Part shown: piece by piece, positions 8,067 to 16,228 of the stretch
Layout: each line of letters begins with the position of its first letter
Position numbering within the stretch: position 1 is the first letter of the stretch
Origin: JAIOTH01 sp964486685
GTDB taxonomy: Bacteria > Patescibacteriota > Patescibacteriia > UBA1558 > S5-K13
Assembly (NCBI GenBank): GCA_964486685.1
Contig: CAZAOE010000009.1
Location: 1-42,128 of the forward strand
Reading direction: 5' to 3'
DNA length: 42,128 nt
The notes under the pieces: generated by a model
What the model was told of the DNA's origin: nothing
The model's database searches: none
Seen by the model: only the letters and a program-made list of their open reading frames with translations
Translations under genes and position numbers: made by a program

Positions 8067-8252
8067 ATGATTACTGCTTTTTTATTGGGGCCTAAAGTTG
8101 TCGGCCTCATTCTAATTATTTTTGGAACAATTCTTTTTCTTTGTGGGATGATTTGTTATTATCTATCAAAGAAAAAAAAGATAAAAATTAACTTAAAAAT
8201 TATTCCTTTTGGACTTTTAATTTTCTTGATGGGAATAACTATTTCACAATAA
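8067..8252 (+). CDS. Small two-helix membrane protein, tandem paralogue 1
   Basis: 61 residues starting MITAFLLGPK. An ATG 12 bases further upstream is in frame, but the GGAGG at 8057-8061 is correctly spaced for 8067. There are two hydrophobic segments (about 9-34 and 45-60) joined by the basic loop SKKKKIK. It is the first of three consecutive small genes with the same layout and near-identical translation starts. Function unknown. Its size and topology would fit a membrane-active peptide or the small subunit of a membrane complex, but nothing in the sequence decides this. Confidence 0.7.
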   Translation: MITAFLLGPKVVGLILIIFGTILFLCGMICYYLSKKKKIKINLKIIPFGLLIFLMGITISQ

Positions 8253-8269
8253 AAAATAATGGAGGTAAA

Positions 8270-8461
8270 ATGGAAACAAAAGAAATCATTTTAAAAATTC
8301 TTGGAATAATAATTTTTAGCATTGGATGTGTCATTTCGAACAACTCTATAAAAAAACATCTCCTTTCTCACAATCAATTACCTGTTCCCTATATCATAAG
8401 CAATAAAGCTAATATATTCTTCTTTATAGGAATATCTCTTATTGTCCTTTCTTGGGGCTAA
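8270..8461 (+). CDS. Small two-helix membrane protein, tandem paralogue 2
   Basis: 63 residues. Helix 1 is ILKILGIIIFSIGCVIS; the loop is basic and contains a Pro pair (QLPVPY). The stretch SNKANIFFFIGISLIVLS matches NNKGNVLFFMGILVIVLS of the next gene in spacing and character. The start is preceded by AATGGAGGTAAA, the identical leader used by the third gene. The gap to the first gene is 17 bp. Function unknown. Confidence 0.75.
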   Translation: METKEIILKILGIIIFSIGCVISNNSIKKHLLSHNQLPVPYIISNKANIFFFIGISLIVLSWG

Positions 8462-8479
8462 AAAAATAATGGAGGTAAA

Positions 8480-8686
8480 ATGTCAATCGTAAAAATAATT
8501 TTCTTAGGCGCTGGAATAATAATATTTCTTATCGGAATTTTTGTCTTACTTGCTGCTAGAAAAAAATACATTTCTTCTCATCAAGAATCACTTAAATTCC
8601 CATTGCCCAAAGACATAAACAACAAGGGTAATGTATTATTCTTTATGGGAATATTAGTTATTGTATTGTCATTACTTTTAAAATAA
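8480..8686 (+). CDS. Small two-helix membrane protein, tandem paralogue 3
   Basis: 68 residues. The pattern is helix 1 (about 4-24), a basic loop RKKYISSHQ with a following Pro, NNKGN, then helix 2 (about 49-67). It is clearly related to the second gene and more distantly to the first. The Shine-Dalgarno leader AATGGAGGTAAA before the ATG is the same as for paralogue 2, which suggests a duplication including the ribosome binding site. A bidirectional terminator follows. Function unknown. Confidence 0.75.
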   Translation: MSIVKIIFLGAGIIIFLIGIFVLLAARKKYISSHQESLKFPLPKDINNKGNVLFFMGILVIVLSLLLK

Positions 8687-8700
8687 TCAAAAAAAACAAA

Positions 8701-8726
8701 CTCGGAAAAATCTCCGAGCTTTTTTA
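8701..8726. terminator. Bidirectional terminator between the peptide cassette and gyrB
   Basis: Stem CTCGGA (8701-8706) with TCCGAG (8713-8718). On the plus strand CTTTTTTATT follows. On the minus strand TTTGTTTTTTTT follows, so it can also end gyrB transcripts. Confidence 0.85.
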
Positions 8727-8774
8727 TTAATTTAAAATTATTGACTACAACCTAATTGTCTACAACCTAATAAG

Positions 8775-10814
8775 CTAAATATCTAAATTCTTCACTGAAG
8801 TCGCGTGGGTCTGAATAAAACGCTTACGATGTTCAACGTCTGAACCCATTAATCTTTCAAAAACCTCGTCAGCTTCAGCTACGTCTTTAATGGAAACTCT
8901 TTTCATTTTTCTGGTCTCGGGATTCATCGTGGTCTCCCATAATTGTTCGGGGTTCATCTCACCCAAACCTTTATATCTTTGAATATTAAACTTTTTAGTA
9001 TTAGCTTTTTTATCATCCTCTGCTGTTTCCGTTTCATCTTCTTTGACCATCTCTTCAACAGGCAATTCTTCAATATCTTCAAGATCAACTTTGATTCCCC
9101 AATCTTTCATGACTTGTTCTAATTCTTCATCTGTATAAATCCATTTTATTTCCGAACCCTTTTTAATTTGATATAGAGGTGGTTGAGCAATATAAATATG
9201 ACCAGCATAAACTAAATCTGGAAAATATCTGTAAAAAAATGTCAATAATAAAGTTCGAATATGTGAACCATCTACATCAGCATCAGTCATAATTACTATT
9301 TTATGATAACGTAATTTTTCAATATTAAAATCCTCGCCAATATTAGTTCCCAAAGCAATAACCATGGATTTAATTTCCTTATTAGCCAACATTTTATCTA
9401 AACGAGTTCTTTCCACATTTAAAATTTTACCTCTTAAAGGCAAAATGGCCTGAGTATTTCTATCTCGGCCTTGTTTGGCACTTCCACCAGCCGAATCACC
9501 CTCAACAATAAATAATTCTGAATCCTCGGCTTTGCGAGAAGAACAATCTGCTAATTTTCCTGGCAAAGTAAAACCCTTTAAAGCTCCTTTTCTAATAACG
9601 GCGTCGCGGGCCGAACGAGCTGCCTTTCTGGCCTGTGAAGCAATAAGACATTTTCCTAAAATCGCCTTAGCATCATTAGGATGCTCATTTAAAAAAGCCG
9701 AAAAATAATCCTTACAAACTGAATAAATAGCTGAACGAGCTTCAATATTTCCTAATTTAGCTTTAGTTTGGCCTTCAAATTGCGGATCTTTTATTTTTAC
9801 AGAAATAACAGCAGTTAAACCCTCTTTAACATCTTCAGAAGTTAAACTACCATCCTTATCTTTTAAAATATTATTTTCTTTAGCATAATCATTTAGGACT
9901 TTTAAAATAGCGGTCTTAAAACCAGTTAAATGCATACCCCCTTCCACAGTATGAATATTATTAGCAAAACTATAAATACTGGTCCGAAAATCTATACAAT
10001 ATTGCAGAGCTATTTCAATTCCTACACCTTCTCTTTCTTTAGAAACATAAAAAATATTTTTTTGTTCAACCTCATTATTAATATTTAAATGTTTAACATA
10101 AGAGGCAATGCCGCCTTCAAAATAAAAAGTATAAGATGGATAACCCACTCCCTTAATTTGTTTTTCCCTCTCATCTATTATTTTTATGCTTACTCCTTTA
10201 GTTAAATAGGCCTGCTGACGCAAATGATTTAAGACAGTTTTTAAATCAAACTCCAAAGTAGAAAAAACTTCCGCGTCTGGTTGAAAAATCTGAGTAGTGC
10301 CAGTGCCCTTGATATTTTTACCAGTCATTAATTTAGTAGAGGGCTTACCTTTTTTATATTCCTGATACCATAATTTTCCATTTCTCTTGACTTCACTGCG
10401 CATCCAAGATGATAAGGCATTAACTACACTAACACCTACACCATGTAAACCACCAGAGACCTTGTAACCCTCTCCGCCAAATTTAGCTCCAGCATGCAAA
10501 GTAGTCATCACTGTTTCTAAAGCGCTTTTTTTAGTAACCCTATGTCTGTCCACTGGAATACCGCGCCCATTATCGCTTACAGAAACTTTTCCGCCTGGCA
10601 AAAGTTTAACTTCAATTTTATCACAATAACCAGCCATAGCTTCATCAATGGCATTGTCAACTGCCTCCCAAATCAAATGATGCAAACCCTCGCTGGCTGT
10701 ATTTCCAATATACATACCGGGCCTTCTGCGCACTGGGTCCAAACCTTTTAAAACTGTGATTTCACTAGCATTATAAGAGGACTTTTTCTTTATTTTTGGT
10801 TTGTTTTCAGTCAT
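8775..10814 (-). CDS. gyrB: DNA gyrase subunit B
   Basis: ATPase subunit of the A2B2 gyrase that introduces negative supercoils. It has 679 residues. The GHKL ATPase domain shows EAVDNAIDEAMAGYCD (about 50-65), DNGRGIPVD (about 81-89) and GGLHGVGVSVVNALS (about 121-135). The TOPRIM domain has EGDSAGGSAKQGRDR (about 437-451) and TDADVDGSHIRTL (about 510-522). The tail RYKGLGEMNPEQLWETTMNPE favours GyrB over ParE. A short acidic insert (around ETETAEDDKK, about 590) precedes the C-terminal motif. It has its own promoter and no Shine-Dalgarno. Confidence 0.96.
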   Translation of the reverse strand: MTENKPKIKKKSSYNASEITVLKGLDPVRRRPGMYIGNTASEGLHHLIWEAVDNAIDEAMAGYCDKIEVKLLPGGKVSVSDNGRGIPVDRHRVTKKSALETVMTTLHAGAKFGGEGYKVSGGLHGVGVSVVNALSSWMRSEVKRNGKLWYQEYKKGKPSTKLMTGKNIKGTGTTQIFQPDAEVFSTLEFDLKTVLNHLRQQAYLTKGVSIKIIDEREKQIKGVGYPSYTFYFEGGIASYVKHLNINNEVEQKNIFYVSKEREGVGIEIALQYCIDFRTSIYSFANNIHTVEGGMHLTGFKTAILKVLNDYAKENNILKDKDGSLTSEDVKEGLTAVISVKIKDPQFEGQTKAKLGNIEARSAIYSVCKDYFSAFLNEHPNDAKAILGKCLIASQARKAARSARDAVIRKGALKGFTLPGKLADCSSRKAEDSELFIVEGDSAGGSAKQGRDRNTQAILPLRGKILNVERTRLDKMLANKEIKSMVIALGTNIGEDFNIEKLRYHKIVIMTDADVDGSHIRTLLLTFFYRYFPDLVYAGHIYIAQPPLYQIKKGSEIKWIYTDEELEQVMKDWGIKVDLEDIEELPVEEMVKEDETETAEDDKKANTKKFNIQRYKGLGEMNPEQLWETTMNPETRKMKRVSIKDVAEADEVFERLMGSDVEHRKRFIQTHATSVKNLDI

Positions 10815-10858
10815 ATATTTAACAAAATAAAATAGAATTTATAATAAATTCTGCCTTT

Positions 10859-10887
10859 ATTTTAGCAAAAAAATGCTTGAAAATCAA
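10859..10887 (-). promoter_or_regulatory. gyrB promoter
   Basis: Minus strand TTGATT (10887-10882), 17-bp spacer, TAAAAT (10864-10859), about 45 bp before the gyrB ATG. Confidence 0.65.
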
Positions 10888-10915
10888 GTAAGATAAACGG
10901 TTTTATCTTCAATTT

Positions 10916-11266
10916 TTATCTATCAAAAACTTTTTTGTTTTCACTCTTATTTTCTTCTGTTTTTGTTTGCTCAATTAATTTTTTATCTACTAATTTGAAC
11001 TCTACTCTAATGCCCTTGGACTTAGCAGCAATAGAATTATAAATCAAGGCAAAAACATAACCAATAATCCAGAAAAAAACATAGAAAAAAACAATACTAG
11101 CAAAAAGGCCAGATAATTGCTCTTGCCAGCTCATTTGCAAATCATATCCACTCCCGATTAAGTTTAAAATTAAATTTATACTACCAAATATCAAAACAAT
11201 AATAGCCACAATTAAAGAAAAGTATTTAGCTAAACTAGTTGGAGTAATTTTTTTTATTTCATACAT
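10916..11266 (-). CDS. Two-helix membrane protein, DUF3566-like
   Basis: 116 residues. The N-terminus is IKKITPTSLAKYFSL, then hydrophobic helix 1 (about 14-38), a short amphipathic segment, helix 2 (about 51-75) ending in ALIYNSIAAKSKGIRVEFK, and a charged tail. The K-I-x-P-x-S-x-A-K start and the YN-x-x-A-x-x-x-G-I end of helix 2 recall DUF3566 membrane proteins; this is a resemblance only. Function unknown. The gene sits between gyrB and the phe operon. Confidence 0.7.
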   Translation of the reverse strand: MYEIKKITPTSLAKYFSLIVAIIVLIFGSINLILNLIGSGYDLQMSWQEQLSGLFASIVFFYVFFWIIGYVFALIYNSIAAKSKGIRVEFKLVDKKLIEQTKTEENKSENKKVFDR

Positions 11267-11318
11267 AGGGGTTTAAATTATGAATAATAAATTATGGTTA
11301 AATTGTTAAATGGCTAAA

Positions 11319-11415
11319 CCCCCCACCTTTTGATTAAGAATATATTATTTTATTTTCTGATATTCTTCAAAAGTAATAATTCTTAATATAATTCATTTTA
11401 AAAAAGGTGACGGGG
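11319..11415. mobile_element. MITE-like 97-bp element, copy 2
   Basis: Begins CCCCCCACCTTTT and ends AAAAAAGGTGACGGGG. TAAA flanks both sides (11315-11318 and 11416-11419). By eye about 90% identical over its whole length to the copy at 40576-40672, including the interior foldback AAGAATATATTA/TAATAATTCTT. No coding capacity. Confidence 0.8.
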
Positions 11416-11500
11416 TAAATTGTTCTATTTTATAATTTTAACAATTTGACAATTTAACAATTCAGCAATTTATTTTTTAACTTTTAACTTACAACTTTTA

Positions 11501-11543
11501 CCCTGTTAAATTATCACTTTGCGATATTATTTAACAAGGTGAA
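11501..11543. repeat. CCTGTTAAAT hairpin element, copy 2
   Basis: CCCTGTTAAAT, an inner ATCAC...GCGAT stem with one A-C mismatch, then ATTTAACAAGG and GTGAAC. It lies just 3' of pheT in the same position relative to gene ends as other copies. The remaining bases of 11267-11559 are AT-rich filler and the MITE. Confidence 0.8.
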
Positions 11544-11559
11544 CTTACAACTTTATTAT

Positions 11560-14046
11560 TTAATCTCTTATTTCCGCGTGAAAATCTTTAACTAAAATCT
11601 CTTTAACCTCCTGCATTATTTTTTCCACCTCTGCGCTAACCAGGGTCTTTTGAAAATTATGAAAAGTAATATGAAAAGCCAAAGATCTTTTATTCTTTTC
11701 TATATTCTGACCCTCATAAATATCAAATAAATCTACATCTATAATCAAGGGGGAAAGAGCATTAATTTTTTCTTCAATATCTTGCCATTTAGCACTATAA
11801 TTAACAATCATGGAAATATCTTGCACCATGCTTGGATATTTAGAAATTTCTTGATATTTTTTGCTTGGTTTAATATATTTTAAAATTATATCCAAATTTA
11901 ATCTAGCATAAAAAACCTTTTTTTCTATATCAAAATTCTGCAAAATATTCTTTTTTACTTCTCCTAAAAAACCAATGGGCTGATTATCACAAACATATTC
12001 TAAACAAAACTCTTTTTTTATTAATTTCTGCTCGGCCAAATTAACATGATAATTTAAATTCAATTTATCTAATATTAAATTAAAATCACCTTTAAATTTT
12101 AAAAACTTATTATCATCCCCTACCCAAATCAAATCCAGGGTTTTATTTTGTTCAGGCAAAAATTGTTCAACATCTTTCTTGCTTTTAAAATCGCCTTCTT
12201 TTTTTTGAAAAACCCTACCAATTTCAAATAATTTAAAATTACTAAAATATCTTAAATTATCTTGGACATTTTTCAAAAGATTTAAAAACAAATCATTGCG
12301 CAAATATTTTAAATTTTTAGACACAGCATTGGCTATAGCAATATAATCATCTGGCTGGCCAAAAACCTTTTGAATATCTTCTTCTGAAACCATAGAATAA
12401 TTATAAACTTCATTATATCCTAGGGCTAAAGATATAAAATTTTTCAATTTTTTCTCTAAACCCAAAATTTTATCTTCATAATTCGCAGATAGTTTTATTT
12501 TCGGAGCCTGAATTTTTATATTATCATAACCATAAATACGTGAAATTTCTTCTATTAAATCTTCGGGAATATTAATATCGCCCGTACTGCGATAAGAAGG
12601 CACCGAAACCTCTAAACGGTCTTTTTTTTCTTTAATTCCAAAATTTAATTTTTTCAAAATATCAATAATTGTTTTAGGAGGTAATTCTTCGCCTATTTTT
12701 TTATTTATAAAATCAAAATTCAAATCTATGACAATCTTTTCTTGCTTAGAAAAATCTTTATCTACAATTCTACTAGCTACAAAACTATTTACATTTAATT
12801 GTCGAATTAATTCAATAGCCCTCATCATGGCCTCTTTGACTAAATTAGGATCTAAGCCCTTTTCAAACCTAGTGCTGGAATCTGTACGCAAACCTAAATG
12901 AGCAGAAGTTTTTCTAATACCTACTGGCTCAAAATTAGCTGCTTCAATTAAAATCGATTTAGTATCATCTTTAATTTCACTATTTAAACCCCCCATTATA
13001 CCGGCCAGAGCAACTGCTCGCTGACTATCACAAATTAATAAATCATCTTGGTTTAATTTTCTTTCTTCTTCGTCTAAGCTAATAAATTTTTTTCCGGTTT
13101 GCCTGTCCGCCGAAGCTTTCTTGTCCTCCGTAGCTTTAGCGGAGGAAGAAGTAAAAGTGGAGGCCTTTTGAACGATTATTTTTTCATCCTTAATTTCTCT
13201 AATATCAAAAGCATGCATTGGTTGACCTAATTCCAACATTACAAAATTTGTAATATCTACAATATTATTGATAGAACGAATGCCGACTTTTTCTAAACTA
13301 CTAGCTAACCACTCCGGAGAAGGGCCAACTTTTATATTATCCATAATAACCCCCATATATCGCGGACAGGCATCTTGATTTTTAATATGTACTTCTAATT
13401 TATGCTTTTTCTTAATTTTAAATTTGGAAGAAAAAATTAAAGATTTAAAACGAACATTTAATAAAGCGGCTAAATCCCGAGCAAGACCATAATGACCCCA
13501 TAGGTCTGGCCGATTTGTTAAGGATTTATTATCAATTTCAAAAATAATATCATTTAAATTCAGAGCAGAAACAATGTCCTGGCCAATTTGAGATTTGTCT
13601 AGATCTAGGTCCGCGATTCCGCCTTCTATTATATACTTAGAAGGCAAACCAATTTCTTCAGCCGCACAAATCATTCCCTCTGACTCTACTCCTCTAATTT
13701 TAGCTTTTTCTAAAACAATTAAATCACCCTCACCATGCCATTTTATTTTAGCCCCCACTAAAGCCAAAGCTATAAACATGTTTTCTCTTAAATTATTACC
13801 TCCACAAACTATTTTAAAAGAACCTTTTTTGCCAGCACTAACATCACAAACCTTTAATTTGTCGGCATTGGGGTGTTTATTTATTTTTTTAATTTGACCA
13901 ATGATTATGTTTTCTAAATTATCCGCCTGACGATAAAAACTCTCCACCTCCACAATGGACATAGTTATTTTTTCAGCCAATTCTTCGGCAGATAATTCTG
14001 AAGGTATGTCTACATAATTTTTCAGCCAATTTAAGGATATATTCAT
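11560..14046 (-). CDS. pheT: Phenylalanyl-tRNA synthetase beta subunit
   Basis: Partner of PheS in the alpha2-beta2 enzyme that charges tRNA-Phe. I take the ATG giving MNISLNWLKNYVDI (828 residues) because the longer frame begins with TTG. The N-terminal tRNA-binding (EMAP-like) domain has IIIGQIKKINKHPNADKLKV (about 46-65). The B3/B4 editing region is followed by the B5 domain and a C-terminal FDX-ACB anticodon domain (YPSMVQDISMIV, about 745-756). Residues about 296-319 are an extra loop encoded by a GC-rich repeat. It follows pheS after an AT-rich foldback of about 140 bp. Confidence 0.97.
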   Translation of the reverse strand: MNISLNWLKNYVDIPSELSAEELAEKITMSIVEVESFYRQADNLENIIIGQIKKINKHPNADKLKVCDVSAGKKGSFKIVCGGNNLRENMFIALALVGAKIKWHGEGDLIVLEKAKIRGVESEGMICAAEEIGLPSKYIIEGGIADLDLDKSQIGQDIVSALNLNDIIFEIDNKSLTNRPDLWGHYGLARDLAALLNVRFKSLIFSSKFKIKKKHKLEVHIKNQDACPRYMGVIMDNIKVGPSPEWLASSLEKVGIRSINNIVDITNFVMLELGQPMHAFDIREIKDEKIIVQKASTFTSSSAKATEDKKASADRQTGKKFISLDEEERKLNQDDLLICDSQRAVALAGIMGGLNSEIKDDTKSILIEAANFEPVGIRKTSAHLGLRTDSSTRFEKGLDPNLVKEAMMRAIELIRQLNVNSFVASRIVDKDFSKQEKIVIDLNFDFINKKIGEELPPKTIIDILKKLNFGIKEKKDRLEVSVPSYRSTGDINIPEDLIEEISRIYGYDNIKIQAPKIKLSANYEDKILGLEKKLKNFISLALGYNEVYNYSMVSEEDIQKVFGQPDDYIAIANAVSKNLKYLRNDLFLNLLKNVQDNLRYFSNFKLFEIGRVFQKKEGDFKSKKDVEQFLPEQNKTLDLIWVGDDNKFLKFKGDFNLILDKLNLNYHVNLAEQKLIKKEFCLEYVCDNQPIGFLGEVKKNILQNFDIEKKVFYARLNLDIILKYIKPSKKYQEISKYPSMVQDISMIVNYSAKWQDIEEKINALSPLIIDVDLFDIYEGQNIEKNKRSLAFHITFHNFQKTLVSAEVEKIMQEVKEILVKDFHAEIRD
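13101..13166. repeat. In-frame palindromic repeat inside pheT
   Basis: Contains CCTCCG (13125-13130) and CGGAGG (13140-13145) around TAGCTTTAG, plus flanking GCCTGTCCGCCGAAGC. It is translated as TSSSAKATEDKKASADRQTG between KAS and KKFISLD. Its core CTCCGTAGCT recurs in the intergenic repeats at 40702-40736 and, inverted, at 41584-41617. Its base composition is far more GC-rich than the surrounding pheT. Confidence 0.8.
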
Positions 14047-14052
14047 ATACAA

Positions 14053-14190
14053 ATCATTATAATACTAATATACAAATTAATACCAATAATACGAATACTA
14101 TGCTAATAATTAAAATCATTCATGCTAATTTAAAATATGTGTATTCGTATTATATTAGTATTATTAGTATATCATTAGTATATTGGCATT
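14053..14190. repeat. ATTAGTAT-type AT-rich foldback between pheS and pheT
   Basis: The left half carries words such as ATACTAATATAC and AATACGAATACTATGC. The right half carries the complements (GTATTCGTATTATATTAG, TATTAGTATATC), so the segment folds back on itself around TTAAAATCATTCATG. Similar segments occupy the atpB-atpE and atpF-atpH gaps. Confidence 0.65.
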
Positions 14191-14197
14191 ATATTTA

Positions 14198-15238
14198 TTA
14201 AAACTGCTTAGTAAATCTTAAGTCGCCAGATTGTAATAATCTAATATCATTAATGCCATAAATCATCATCACTAATCTAGTCAATCCCATGCCAAAAGCA
14301 AAACCGCTCCATTTTTGAGGATCTAATCCTCCATATTCTAAAACCTTTGGATGGACTAAACCACAAGGTATTAATTCTACCCAGCCATCTCCGCAAACAC
14401 TACAGCCCTCTCCACCACAAATCAAACAATTAATATCTAATTCAAAGCCCGGCTCCACAAAAGGAAAATATCCTGGTCTTAATCTGGTCTTGACTTCTCT
14501 ATTAAAAACTTGAGTCAAAAGTGAATTCATTACTGATATTAAATTAGCAATAGAAATATTTTTATCAATCATTAAACCCTCTAATTGATAAAAGGTATTA
14601 TCATGCGAAGCATCAGTGGCCTCATTACGAAAACATTTACCTGGAAAAACCGCTCGCAAAGGAGCACCAAATTCTTCTATAGCCCTAACTTGTTGATTTG
14701 AAGTATGGGTTCTCATCACTAATTTAGATTCATTTTTCAAACTTTTATTTTGCTGGATAAAAAATGTATCTTGCATATCTCGAGCTGGATGAGTGGGCGG
14801 TATATTTAAAGCCTCAAAATTATAATAATCTGATTCTAATTCTGGCCCATCTAAAACCATAAAACCCATAGAACGAAAAATATCTACTACTTTATTTTGT
14901 ACTAAAGTGTTGGGATGTAAATGACCAATGCTTCTTTTTTGAGCTTGTAAACTAGGATCAAAATTAGTTATGGACTCTAAAAAATCACCACCCTTTTGAT
15001 TAATTTTATTTTTTAACTTTAAAAAGGCGTCTTCTAATTCTGTTTTGACTTCATTGGCTAATTTGCCAATTACTGGTCTTTGTTCCTCTGCTAAATCCTT
15101 TACACCTTTAAGCAAACGGGTTAGTTCTCCTTTGCGCCCTAAATATTTTTTCTCTAATTTCTGAAACTCTGTTTCAATTTGAACATCTTTTATTTCTGCT
15201 AAAATTTTATCCTTTATTTTTTTTAATTCTTCTTGCAT
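14198..15238 (-). CDS. pheS: Phenylalanyl-tRNA synthetase alpha subunit
   Basis: Catalytic subunit of PheRS; forms Phe-AMP and transfers it to tRNA-Phe. It has 346 residues, normal for bacteria. An N-terminal coiled coil (about 1-90) is followed by the class II core. The motif-1 region is GHLHPNTLVQNKVVDIFRSMGF; motif 2 is GKCFRNEATDASHDNTFYQLEG; motif 3 is GFAFGMGLTRLVMMIYGINDIRL. A CxxC...CxxC-like segment (CLICGGEGCSVCGDGW, about 271-286) lies before motif 3, as in many bacterial PheS. It lies between a small membrane-protein gene and pheT. Confidence 0.97.
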   Translation of the reverse strand: MQEELKKIKDKILAEIKDVQIETEFQKLEKKYLGRKGELTRLLKGVKDLAEEQRPVIGKLANEVKTELEDAFLKLKNKINQKGGDFLESITNFDPSLQAQKRSIGHLHPNTLVQNKVVDIFRSMGFMVLDGPELESDYYNFEALNIPPTHPARDMQDTFFIQQNKSLKNESKLVMRTHTSNQQVRAIEEFGAPLRAVFPGKCFRNEATDASHDNTFYQLEGLMIDKNISIANLISVMNSLLTQVFNREVKTRLRPGYFPFVEPGFELDINCLICGGEGCSVCGDGWVELIPCGLVHPKVLEYGGLDPQKWSGFAFGMGLTRLVMMIYGINDIRLLQSGDLRFTKQF

Positions 15239-15296
15239 ATAATTAACGATCAGCTATCAGCTTTCAACTTATAGCTTATGGCTCATAGCTTATAAC

Positions 15297-15680
15297 TTAC
15301 TTCTTGCTACTATAATAATTTAAATAAAATAATTCTAATAAACTTAAAGCCAAAATTAATAAAATCGCATTCCACCAAGTCAATAATCCGTGGGCCTGTA
15401 AATATAAAGAAATTACTACGACTAAGCTTAACCAAACAGCCTGACGAAAAGAAATTATTACATGATCAAAGGCCAACTTGTCTTTATAAAATAATTTTCT
15501 TAATAAAAAACCTAAAATGGTTAAAGTTCCGATAATTGATAATCCTAATATCAGATAAAATAATAAAAATGCCAACACTCCGGCTTCCTGAGGATTAATG
15601 GATTGAATAATCATAAAAAACCCAAACCAGCAAAATAGAGTTCCAATAATCATATATAATAAAAAACTTTTTAGATTCAT
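15297..15680 (-). CDS. Four-helix membrane protein heading the phe operon
   Basis: 127 residues with hydrophobic segments at about 5-24, 33-60, 80-96 and 99-122. A conserved-looking stretch, FRQAVWLSLVVVISLYLQ followed by WWNAILLIL, reminds me of an unnamed membrane protein found beside pheS in CPR genomes; I cannot verify this. Function unknown. A strong promoter lies so close that the mRNA would have only about five leader bases. Confidence 0.75.
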   Translation of the reverse strand: MNLKSFLLYMIIGTLFCWFGFFMIIQSINPQEAGVLAFLLFYLILGLSIIGTLTILGFLLRKLFYKDKLAFDHVIISFRQAVWLSLVVVISLYLQAHGLLTWWNAILLILALSLLELFYLNYYSSKK

Positions 15681-15691
15681 ATCTATACTTA

Positions 15692-15720
15692 ATTATATAT
15701 AAAAAACTTCTTTTAAGCAA
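15692..15720 (-). promoter_or_regulatory. Promoter of the membrane protein-pheS-pheT operon
   Basis: Minus strand TTGCTT (15720-15715), 17-bp spacer, perfect TATAAT (15697-15692). The predicted start point near 15685 is about 5 nt before the ATG at 15680, implying a leaderless or nearly leaderless message. Confidence 0.75.
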
Positions 15721-15823
15721 AATATTGATGACCCCCAGGGTTGGTTAACCCGCAATCTTTTTTAAAGCATATAATTAATTTACTAATAAAATTTGGAAAT
15801 TTTTAAAAAAAAAGATAAACGGG

Positions 15824-15852
15824 TTGACAAAAAAATTAAAAGGGTGTATATT
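15824..15852 (+). promoter_or_regulatory. Promoter of structured RNA 1
   Basis: TTGACA (15824-15829), 17-bp spacer, TATATT (15847-15852). The expected start (about 15859-15861) coincides with the first base of the closing helix of the RNA. Confidence 0.85.
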
Positions 15853-15859
15853 AAAATAT

Positions 15860-16107
15860 TGCCCGGCCATATAAAAAAGGATCAGACCAATTAAAAAATT
15901 GGACAATTTCTTAAATAGGCTCATGTCCCTTACTATAGGACATGTAAAAATAGTTAATATACATATAATAGTAATTGAAACAACGATTTTTTAGATTTTT
16001 ATCGTTGATTATTATATTAACGCATCTTTTTTTATCGACCCGGGCATAAAGTTTAACTCCTCCGATTCTTATAATCTAAAATAGATTATAGTGTCGGAGG
16101 TTTTTTT
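15860..16107 (+). ncRNA. Unrecognised structured RNA 1 (about 247 nt)
   Basis: Between a consensus promoter and a strong terminator there is no open reading frame, but a nested set of helices. P1 is GCCCGG (15861-15866) with CCGGGC (16040-16045), closing 185 nt. Inside are hairpins CCAATT/AATTGG (15887-15902) and CATGTCC/GGACATG (15922-15944), and a long arm GTTAATAT/ATATTAAC (15953-15960 with 16014-16021) capped by CAACGAT/ATCGTTG (15981-15987 with 16001-16007). Size and closing stem would suit 6S RNA, but the multibranched interior does not obviously match the 6S central bubble. I see no tmRNA, RNase P or SRP signature motifs. It lies upstream of a lipoprotein gene but ends in its own terminator, so a free small RNA is more likely than a riboswitch. 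Confidence 0.7.
16059..16107 (+). terminator. Terminator of structured RNA 1
   Basis: CCTCCGA (16059-16065) pairs with TCGGAGG (16094-16100), with an inner TATAATCTA/TAGATTATA stem and a T7 tail. About 120 bases of AT-rich sequence follow before the lipoprotein gene, with no convincing promoter. Confidence 0.92.
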
Positions 16108-16228
16108 ATTTATTAAAAAACAACTAAAATTGTCCTTACATTAAAATAAAAAGTGCTAACCTAAACATAGGCAATAATCCTTATTTAAATAAGGAATAAA
16201 TATATATTTATTAACTAAAAATTAAACT

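Noticed and set aside
14053..14190. Iterated ATTAGTAT words, considered as a CRISPR-like or tandem repeat array
   Set aside because: Units vary in spacing, have no regular unique spacers, and the two halves are complementary. They are foldback repeats, not a CRISPR array.
16151..16159. AAGTGCTAA before the DUF333 gene, considered as CIRCE
   Set aside because: Only one half-site is present; no TTAGCACTC arm lies at the correct distance.
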